Assembly (NCBI GenBank): GCA_041183125.1
Contig: JBEGMH010000347.1
Span: 1-9,947 of the forward strand
Direction of reading: 5' to 3'
DNA: 9,947 bases
Origin: JADJPL01 sp041183125
GTDB lineage: Bacteria > Bacteroidota > Bacteroidia > Chitinophagales > Saprospiraceae
Shown here: one piece after another, positions 4,083 through 9,947 of the stretch
How the letters are laid out: the number at the start of each line of letters is the position of its first letter
Numbering within the stretch: position 1 is the stretch's first letter
Translations under genes and position numbers: made by a program
The notes under the pieces: model-generated
Databases searched by the model: none
Told to the model about the DNA's origin: nothing
What the model saw: only the letters and a program-made list of their open reading frames with translations

Positions 4083-7043
4083 ATGTCGGGCAATACGGAA
4101 ATGGCAGAACTGTTCGAAGTCGTCTATAACTTAGCCGAAACAGCCGAAGGCCTGTTTATCCCCTCCGCGTTCATCGTGAGCCGCGACAAAAGCGGCCTGC
4201 TGGCCCATATCAAGCAAAAAGCAACCCCCGATACCATTGGGCACTTCCACCTGGCCCTCGACGACACCCGCCGCACCTTGTTCGCGCTGATCGAAGAAGC
4301 ACAGCCCAAAGCCCTGGAAAGCAAGTTCAGCCCCAAAAAGAAGGAAAAACCCCTGGAAGAACTGCTCCAGGAACCCGAGGTACAAAAACAGGTGTACTCG
4401 CTGGTACACCGAAAAGTGGCCAAGCTCCTGGAATACGTTTCCCGCTACCAGCTCCCCCTCACCCTGAACGTGGACCGCCGCGTATTGGTCAAGGATTTCC
4501 AGGTGGACGTTTCTACCGAGGTCCTGCAGCCCGACCTGTCTTTCAGCCGTACCCCGCAAGGCGTCACCTACCGGCTGCGGCTGCGCCGCGGCGCCATGAT
4601 CTGGCGCCTGAGCTCCCGCGAGGTCTGGCCCATCACCAACCACCCCGCCTGGGTATTGCTGGACGGTACGATTTACCCGGTCGCCCATATCAACGGCAAT
4701 ATGGTCAAGCCCTTCCGGGAGCGCGACGAGCTGAAAATACCCAATACGTCGGTAAAGACCTATTTCGAGAAGTTCATCTTCAAAGTGGCCAAACGGCTCG
4801 ATATCGAGGCGGAAGGGTTTGATATTAGCCACTTCGATACCCTGCAGGGGTGCAGGCTGGAACTGAAGCATAATTTTTTCAGCCATCAGCAATCCATCCT
4901 ACCCGTCATGGAATACCCCCATGCCGAGTTCAACTGGAAAGCCCCCTTACAAAGCCCCAGCCCCGACCGCACCACCCTGGAGTTTAAAGGAGAGGAAATC
5001 GGCATCATCACCGTGCGCCGGGACCCGCAAGCGGAGCAGCACTACATAGATGCCCTGCGCCAACTCGGCCTCAAAGAATTGGAAGGCGGCCATTTTGCCC
5101 TCCCCGATACTGCCGATGGCGACCCCATGGTCCTGGTGCACTGGCTCATCGCCAAGCGCACCCAACTCGAAAAGGAGAGGATCCGGGTCGCGCCCATACA
5201 AATGGATGACCGCAGCATCTGTATGGACGCAGCCACCCTTCAGTTGCGCAGCACCCAGGCTATTGACTGGTTCGACATCTCCGGGGAGGTCGTGATCGGC
5301 TCTTTCACCATCCCCTTCTCCGCGCTCGCCCGCCACATACGGGACGAAGACCGCTTTTACCTGCTCCCCGACGGAACCTACTTCCTCATCCCGTTTGAAT
5401 GGATGGAAAAGTACAAGTCCCTCGTCCAGTTTGGGCGCAAAGAAAACGATACCCTGCGGCTCAACAAAAACCAGTTCCCCCTGCTCCAGGGAATAGGCTT
5501 GTACGGAGACGAAGAACATCCCCTCAACGATCCCATAGAGGAATTCATCGTGTCGCCCCTCCTCAAGGCCACGCTGCGGCCCTACCAGTACGAAGGGGCA
5601 CGCTGGTTGGTCAAGCTCTACCAAAACCAGCTCGGGGCTTGCTTGGCCGACGATATGGGCCTGGGCAAAACCATCCAGACCCTGGCCGCCCTACTCCACG
5701 CCAAAAGCCGCAAACCGGAAACCCTGGCCCAATATGCACCGGATACCCCCGCTGGTGCGCCTCAGCTCAACCTGTTTTCCGCCCCTTCCGGGGATGAGGA
5801 CTTTTTGCAACCCCTCAACGCCCTGATCGTCCTCCCCGCCTCCCTGGTGTTCAACTGGGAAACGGAAATCCGCAAATTCGCCCCCAGCCTCAGCGTCTAT
5901 CTCCACATGGGCAACAAACGATATACCGACGTACGCCTCCTGCGCCGCTTCGATATCCTCCTCACTACCTACCAGACCGCCCTGCGCGACGTCGAACTGC
6001 TCTGCGAACTGGAATACGAATACATCATATTAGATGAAAGCCAACAAATCAAAAACCGCGAGAGCAAGGTGTTCCGCGCCATCAACCACCTGAAAGGCCG
6101 GCACAAAATATCCTTGAGCGGCACCCCTATCGAAAATTCCCTCTCCGACCTGTGGGCGCAGATGCAGTTCATCAACCCAGACCTGCTCGGGAGCTACGCC
6201 TTTTTTCAAAAAGAATTCATCACCCCCATCGAAAAACGAAGCAACGAGGAAAAGAAAAACCGGCTCCGCCAACTGGTCGCCCCCTACCTCCTGCGCAGGA
6301 CCAAAGAGGAAGTCGCCCAGGACCTACCCCCGCTCAGCACCCAGGTTTTTTATTCCGAAATGGAACCCGAACAGAAAAAACTCTACGAACGCGAAAAATC
6401 CGCCGCCCGAAACTATCTGCTCGAGCATTTCGACGCCAACAGCCCGCAATACCGCATCCTGGTCCTACAATCGCTCACCAAACTGCGCCAGATCTGCAAC
6501 CACCCCCGCATGGCTTTCCCCGATTACCAACGGGAAAGCGGTAAGTTCAACGATGTGCTCGAACATTGGGAAACCATCCGAAAAAGCAACCACAAAGCGC
6601 TGTTTTTCAGCTCTTTCGTTCAGTACTTGGAATTGTTTAGGGAAGATTTTGAAGCGCGGCAACAGCCGTACTCCCTGCTCATCGGCTCCATGCCCGCCAA
6701 GGAGCGCGTCGAAAATATCCGACGTTTTGAGCAGGAGGCCGAGGTGCAGTCCTTTCTCATCTCCATCAAGTCCGGCGGCGTAGGCCTCAACCTCACCGCT
6801 GCCGATTACGTCTTTATCCTCGACCCTTGGTGGAACCCGACCACCGAGCAACAAGCCATCGCCCGCGCCCACCGCATCGGACAATCGAAGAACGTCATCG
6901 CCGTGAAGTTCATCACCAAAGACAGCATCGAGGAGAAAATCCTGCAGTTGCAAACGCGCAAGTCCAAATTGGCCGAGGATATCCTCGAAAACGTGCGCGG
7001 CGCAGATTTCAGCCGGGGGGATATCGAGTACCTGCTGGAATAA
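4083..7043 (+). CDS. SNF2-family DEAD/DEAH-box helicase
   Basis: This 986-residue protein is predicted to be an ATP-driven DNA translocase of superfamily 2. The SNF2 motor fills the C-terminal half: Q-like LRPYQYEG (498-505), Walker A ADDMGLGKT (522-530, Lys529), motif II DESQ (651-654), motif III SGTPIENSLSDLW, LTKLRQICNHP, motif V SGGVGLNLTAADYV and motif VI QQAIARAHRIGQ with arginine fingers Arg928 and Arg931. Motif II is DESQ where many bacterial relatives have DEAQ or DEAH; this should still be active. The first ~490 residues contain no CxC...CxH SWIM zinc finger and I recognise no domain in them. A loop after motif I carries QLNLF (561-565). It starts 64 bp after the dehydrogenase on the same strand. 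Another in-frame Met is residue 7. Its job (repair, transcription or chromatin-like remodelling) cannot be told from sequence. Confidence 0.96.
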   Translation: MSGNTEMAELFEVVYNLAETAEGLFIPSAFIVSRDKSGLLAHIKQKATPDTIGHFHLALDDTRRTLFALIEEAQPKALESKFSPKKKEKPLEELLQEPEVQKQVYSLVHRKVAKLLEYVSRYQLPLTLNVDRRVLVKDFQVDVSTEVLQPDLSFSRTPQGVTYRLRLRRGAMIWRLSSREVWPITNHPAWVLLDGTIYPVAHINGNMVKPFRERDELKIPNTSVKTYFEKFIFKVAKRLDIEAEGFDISHFDTLQGCRLELKHNFFSHQQSILPVMEYPHAEFNWKAPLQSPSPDRTTLEFKGEEIGIITVRRDPQAEQHYIDALRQLGLKELEGGHFALPDTADGDPMVLVHWLIAKRTQLEKERIRVAPIQMDDRSICMDAATLQLRSTQAIDWFDISGEVVIGSFTIPFSALARHIRDEDRFYLLPDGTYFLIPFEWMEKYKSLVQFGRKENDTLRLNKNQFPLLQGIGLYGDEEHPLNDPIEEFIVSPLLKATLRPYQYEGARWLVKLYQNQLGACLADDMGLGKTIQTLAALLHAKSRKPETLAQYAPDTPAGAPQLNLFSAPSGDEDFLQPLNALIVLPASLVFNWETEIRKFAPSLSVYLHMGNKRYTDVRLLRRFDILLTTYQTALRDVELLCELEYEYIILDESQQIKNRESKVFRAINHLKGRHKISLSGTPIENSLSDLWAQMQFINPDLLGSYAFFQKEFITPIEKRSNEEKKNRLRQLVAPYLLRRTKEEVAQDLPPLSTQVFYSEMEPEQKKLYEREKSAARNYLLEHFDANSPQYRILVLQSLTKLRQICNHPRMAFPDYQRESGKFNDVLEHWETIRKSNHKALFFSSFVQYLELFREDFEARQQPYSLLIGSMPAKERVENIRRFEQEAEVQSFLISIKSGGVGLNLTAADYVFILDPWWNPTTEQQAIARAHRIGQSKNVIAVKFITKDSIEEKILQLQTRKSKLAEDILENVRGADFSRGDIEYLLE

Positions 7044-7051
7044 CGGGGCCC

Positions 7052-7531
7052 CTATTTTCTCAGGATCAGCACCTTGGCCGTGTCGTTGTACATGGTCTCC
7101 AACCATACAGAGTCTTTTTTACCCGCCTGCTCGGCAGGCAAAAGGTAAAAGCTGCCCCGCCTGAGCTGGTCTTGCAGCACTACCGGCCGGCTCCGCAGCC
7201 GGCTCAGGTAAAACCCGGTGGTGAACGGCAGGACTTTGGGCTCCCCGTAATAGTACAGCGGCGCATCGCCCGTGAGGGCGTATATTTTTTCCGCTAATGC
7301 TTTGTTGGATGCCGCTTCCCCGCTCTTCGCGCGCAGAGGCAGCACGCTGAGGTCGAAGGCGATACGCCCCAGGGCCAGGGCTAAAAACAGCCCCGCTAAC
7401 GCGTAGCGCGGCCGCTGGTACACCCAGACCGCCAGCCCAGCGAACCCGTTAGCCCCCAATACCGCCAACGCCCAGCGATACGATAAAAACGCCAGGTCCG
7501 GTACCAGCGGCAGCACGGCCAAGCCCTGTTC
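7052..7531 (-). pseudogene. C-terminal remainder of the interrupted membrane glycosyltransferase
   Basis: This segment continues, in the same reading frame, the ORF that stops at TAA 7534-7532, and runs to TAG 7054-7052. It begins EQGLAVLPLVP and holds about 159 codons: one or two further membrane helices (WALAVLGANGFAGLAVWV and ALAGLFLALALGRIAFDL), then a soluble C-terminal tail of roughly 100 residues with GDAPLYYYG and KVLPFTTGFYLSR. This matches the usual C-terminal region of PMT/ArnT-type transferases. Without the stop, the joined protein would be about 522 residues, a normal length for the family. No ATG lies near the break; a TTG at 7522 could only serve as a weak restart. Its end is 8 bp from the stop of the convergent helicase gene. 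Confidence 0.75.
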
Positions 7532-8620
7532 TTATAATCCGCACAAAAAGACAAGGGCTATTTGAAAAAAACGCCCCGCCCATACCGGCGCTTCCGCCCG
7601 GCGCTCCCAAGCCCAGGCCAATAACAACGCGGCGAACGGGAAAAGCGGATAGACATAACGCATGCGCGTGCCCGGGGAAAGCCAGTACAACACGATGTTC
7701 GACAGCAGCATGAGCACGCAGAAACGGATGAACGGATGCCGCTCCAACAGCAGGCTGCGCACATCGGAGCGCAGCAAAAAGACCCCCAACAGAGCAAGCG
7801 GCAACAAATCTTTGAGGAAATCAAAGGGAAACGCCAACAAATGGGCCACAAACTCCCCTAACGAATGCCCAATGCTGCGCTCGCTCGACTCGCCAAACAG
7901 CGTCTCGATCAAAAAAAGAGGGTCGTTGTACGCGCGGTATTGCCAGGTGTAGCCCCCTAACAGCAGCGCAAGCAGCGCGATACCCATGAAGTGCTTTGCC
8001 GACAGCAGCACCCGAAAGCGCCCTTTATCTACAAAATACACCAACAGCGAAATGGCCGTGAACGCAAAAGAGGGCATCCCTTTGGTCAGTACCCCGATGG
8101 CACAACTCAGGTAAGCAGACAGGAACAACCAGAGGTAGCGCTCTTTTTCCCCAAAATAATACACCGCCAAAAGCCCCGCCCATACGATGAGCGCATAAAA
8201 GAGGTCTATCTCCGCCAATGCACTGAAATAGAATAAGATACTACCGAAACTCAAAAAGGTGAGCGCCGATACCCAGCCAAAGTACAAACCGACCCAGCGA
8301 CGGCCAGCCGCCCAGAGCAATGCGGCCATGCCCCATACCGACAACACCGTGGGCAGCCGCAGCCAGAACTCGTCGAAGCCTCCCCCCAAACGGGCAAACA
8401 GCACGAGCACCCAGTTGAACACCGGCGGCTTGTAATAATACCACTCCCCAAACTGCGTCGCCGCCCAGTAGTTGCCCGAGTGGTACATCTCCAGGGCAAT
8501 CAGGGCCCGACGCGGCTCCTCCAGGTACAGCGGCGCTGCTCCCAAACACAGCAACATCCCTGCCGCTATGCCCAAGGCAGCCCATAAAAACAACTTCTTC
8601 TCCAGGTAAGCGCGTGCCAT
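7532..8620 (-). CDS. PMT/ArnT-type membrane glycosyltransferase, N-terminal part ended by in-frame TAA
   Basis: This is an integral inner-membrane protein of the dolichyl-phosphate-mannose mannosyltransferase-like (PMT_2, GT39/GT83-type) superfamily, whose members move a sugar from a polyprenyl-phosphate donor to lipid, protein or glycan. Visible family marks are the first loop PLYLEEPRRALIALEMYHSG (30-49) with acidic Glu34/Glu35, YYYKPPVFNW (61-70), LTKG (178-181) and SPGTRMRYVYPLFPFAALL (315-333). About eleven hydrophobic segments are visible, the first at residues 10-28. The ORF stops at residue 362 inside a hydrophobic stretch, and the same frame continues for another ~159 codons, so it is probably a nonsense-interrupted gene or a sequencing error. 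The ATG at 8620 follows a promoter-like element. Acceptor and sugar are unknown. Confidence 0.85.
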   Translation of the reverse strand: MARAYLEKKLFLWAALGIAAGMLLCLGAAPLYLEEPRRALIALEMYHSGNYWAATQFGEWYYYKPPVFNWVLVLFARLGGGFDEFWLRLPTVLSVWGMAALLWAAGRRWVGLYFGWVSALTFLSFGSILFYFSALAEIDLFYALIVWAGLLAVYYFGEKERYLWLFLSAYLSCAIGVLTKGMPSFAFTAISLLVYFVDKGRFRVLLSAKHFMGIALLALLLGGYTWQYRAYNDPLFLIETLFGESSERSIGHSLGEFVAHLLAFPFDFLKDLLPLALLGVFLLRSDVRSLLLERHPFIRFCVLMLLSNIVLYWLSPGTRMRYVYPLFPFAALLLAWAWERRAEAPVWAGRFFQIALVFLCGL

Positions 8621-8645
8621 TGGTTTCGTTTTGGCGTATGAGGGC

Positions 8646-8676
8646 CAAAGATAACAGAGTTCTCTCGAGCGGAAAC
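8646..8676 (-). promoter_or_regulatory. Bacteroidota-type promoter candidate for the glycosyltransferase gene
   Basis: Read on the minus strand, TATCTTTG (8653-8646) matches the -7 consensus TAnnTTTG exactly. Nineteen nt upstream lies a TTT (8675-8673) in the context GTTTCC, a partial -33 element lacking the final G. The predicted start, around 8638-8641, would give a 5' leader of roughly 20 nt before the ATG at 8620. This suggests that the glycosyltransferase is transcribed separately from the dehydrogenase subunit gene upstream. The -33 match is weak. Confidence 0.5.
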
Positions 8677-8687
8677 GCCGAGCAGCG

Positions 8688-8729
8688 AAAAAGGCCCTCT
8701 TTTTGGCGGGCGCTCACAAAGAACCCGCC
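8688..8729 (-). terminator. Possible terminator after the xanthine dehydrogenase-family gene
   Basis: Just past the TGA of the upstream gene, on the minus strand, GGCGGG (8729-8724) pairs with CCCGCC (8710-8705) across a 13-nt loop. It is followed by AAAAAG and CTTTTT (within 8704-8688), which can form a second small hairpin ending in a T run. The first stem lacks a T tract directly behind it and the second is AU-rich, so neither is a textbook terminator. Together they fit a transcription stop between the two genes. The rest of the 110-bp gap carries only the promoter candidate. Confidence 0.35.
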
Positions 8730-8730
8730 G

Positions 8731-9947
8731 TCACACCTCGTCGAGCCGTACAGGCAACTTTCGGATGCGCTTGCCCGTGAGGGCGAAAATTGCGTTGCCC
8801 AGCGCAGGGGCCACCGGCGGAACCCCTGGTTCCCCTACCCCACCCGGTTCTTCGGCGCCTTCGTAGATGTGTACCTCGACGGGGGGCAGCTCCCCCATGC
8901 GCAGCAGCGCATAGTCGTGGAAGTTCGTCTGTACTGCCCTTCCGTCTTTGAAGGTGATTTCGTCTTTGATAGCGGCACCGAGGCCCATGAGGGTGCCCCC
9001 TTCGACCTGAGCTTTCACGTTGTCGGGGTTGACCGCTAACCCGCAGTCTATGACAGCTACTATTTTTTCGATTTTGACGCCCTTCCCTTTGCGCGACACG
9101 AACACCACGTGCCCTGCCTGGCCGGCGAAGAACTGCCAGATGGCCACCCCTTTCGCCCAGCCTTCGGGCATGGGCTCGGCCCAGCCGCTGCGGTCGCGCA
9201 ACTGCACGAGGAGCTCTTTCATCCGCTCGTTTTTGTGCATCAGGGACAGCCGGAACGCGATGGGGTCTTTCCCGGCGGCGTGGGCGAGTTCGTCTATGAA
9301 ACACTCGTGGGCAAACGCCGTCGTCGTGGAATAGACCGCGCGCCACCAGCCCAGGGGCACATTCGTCTCGGCGTATATGTTGTTCGCTTTGACGTTCGGC
9401 ACCTCGTACCAACTATCGCCGATACCTTCCATCGCGCCCTCGTCTTCTTTCTTAGCAGGGTCTCCGCCAAACTGGCGGTACAGGATAGACGGGGCGACGA
9501 CCTTGTGCTGCAGGGCCACCAGCTTACCTTGCGCGTCGAGGCCGCCCCGCAGCGCGCTCAGCGTGCCCGGGCGGAAGGGACCCATGGTCATATCGTCTTC
9601 CCGGGTCCAGACGACCTTTACGGGCGCTTTGACCTCACGGGAGATATACGCGGCCTCGGTGATGTAATCCTCGAAGAGGCGGCGGCCAAAGCCTCCGCCC
9701 AACAGCGTGTGGTGGAGCTCGATGCTCGCTGCGGGCATCTTCAGGTAGGTGGCCAGGGCATCTACCGCTCCGTTGGGGATTTGGGTCGGTGCCCATATTT
9801 CGCACTTCGAGGCCGTGACATGCGCTACTGCGTTCTGCGGCTCCATGGGCGCGTGGGCGGCGAAGGGCAGCTCGTAGGTAGCTTCCAGCGTTTTCTTGGC
9901 TGCCTGATAAGCGCGGTCAAAATCCCCTTCCTTGTGCGCTATTACGC
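8731..9947 (-). CDS. Xanthine dehydrogenase-family molybdopterin-binding subunit (IorB-like), 5'-truncated
   Basis: This is the large molybdenum-cofactor subunit of an aldehyde oxidase/xanthine dehydrogenase-type hydroxylase, closest in feel to the beta subunit of isoquinoline 1-oxidoreductase. The frame is open to the right edge; 404 residues are visible, and the true start lies outside the window. Starting from the edge, the motifs are ELPFAAHAPMEPQNA (about residues 25-39), LLGGGFGRRLFEDY (cofactor-binding glycine motif, about 81-94), VWTREDDM, PLGWWRAVYSTTTAFAHECFIDELA (about 197-221), VIDCGLAVNP with VEGG, and GGVGEPGVPPVAPAL near the C-terminus, where the Glu at about 372 fits the family's active-site base. 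Family members pair with a small 2Fe-2S subunit, expected further right. IorB-type proteins are often exported by Tat; no signal can be judged here. Substrate is unknown. Confidence 0.95.
   Translation of the reverse strand, partial: VIAHKEGDFDRAYQAAKKTLEATYELPFAAHAPMEPQNAVAHVTASKCEIWAPTQIPNGAVDALATYLKMPAASIELHHTLLGGGFGRRLFEDYITEAAYISREVKAPVKVVWTREDDMTMGPFRPGTLSALRGGLDAQGKLVALQHKVVAPSILYRQFGGDPAKKEDEGAMEGIGDSWYEVPNVKANNIYAETNVPLGWWRAVYSTTTAFAHECFIDELAHAAGKDPIAFRLSLMHKNERMKELLVQLRDRSGWAEPMPEGWAKGVAIWQFFAGQAGHVVFVSRKGKGVKIEKIVAVIDCGLAVNPDNVKAQVEGGTLMGLGAAIKDEITFKDGRAVQTNFHDYALLRMGELPPVEVHIYEGAEEPGGVGEPGVPPVAPALGNAIFALTGKRIRKLPVRLDEV

Noticed and set aside
6033..6044. DESQ in place of DEAQ/DEAH in SNF2 motif II as a sign of inactivity
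   Set aside because: The Asp-Glu pair needed for magnesium and ATP hydrolysis is kept, and all other motifs are intact, so the enzyme is probably active.
7045..7052. GGGGCCCC palindrome between the convergent stop codons
   Set aside because: It has no loop, so it cannot form a normal hairpin, and the 8-bp gap leaves no room for a standard terminator.
8714..9412. 232-codon minus-strand open frame in the xanthine dehydrogenase-family gene
   Set aside because: Alternate frame of the same strand with extreme Arg/Gly content; the frame ending at 8731 carries all the conserved motifs.

Overview
The window looks like a chromosomal segment from a member of the Bacteroidota. The reasons are two promoter candidates of the Bacteroidota type (a TTTG-like -33 element, about 19 nt, then TAnnTTTG), AT-rich start regions without Shine-Dalgarno sequences, and the gene families present. 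Coding regions are GC-rich, while the first ~300 bases are strongly AT-rich. I cannot name the genus.

Layout on the + strand: an AT-rich intergenic region with a DnaA-box-like dyad (1-237); a promoter (238-268); a SAM-I (S-box) riboswitch (292-416) in which P1, P2, P3, P4 and the L2-J3/4 pseudoknot can all be paired by hand; a 30-residue Cys-rich leader peptide (420-512); a further ~107 nt of leader RNA; then metY (O-acetylhomoserine sulfhydrylase), metX (homoserine O-acetyltransferase), a D-2-hydroxyacid dehydrogenase and a large SNF2-family helicase. On the - strand, converging on the helicase with 8 bp between stop codons, is a membrane glycosyltransferase of the PMT/ArnT type, split by one in-frame TAA. 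Upstream of it is the 3' part of a molybdopterin-binding xanthine dehydrogenase-family subunit that runs off the right edge.

MetX activates homoserine with acetyl-CoA and MetY exchanges the acetyl group for sulfide to give homocysteine, so the first two genes form a direct-sulfhydrylation methionine operon. The most interesting feature is the leader. A SAM sensor is followed three bases later by the ATG of a small ORF that ends in two Cys-Cys-Cys runs just before its stop. This suggests that the operon reads both SAM (by riboswitch) and charged tRNA-Cys (by ribosome stalling on Cys codons). The second half of that proposal is inference; I found no classic terminator that would complete the mechanism.

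The other genes look like ordinary housekeeping or accessory genes. I saw no CRISPR array, tRNA, rRNA, insertion sequence or recognisable defence system.
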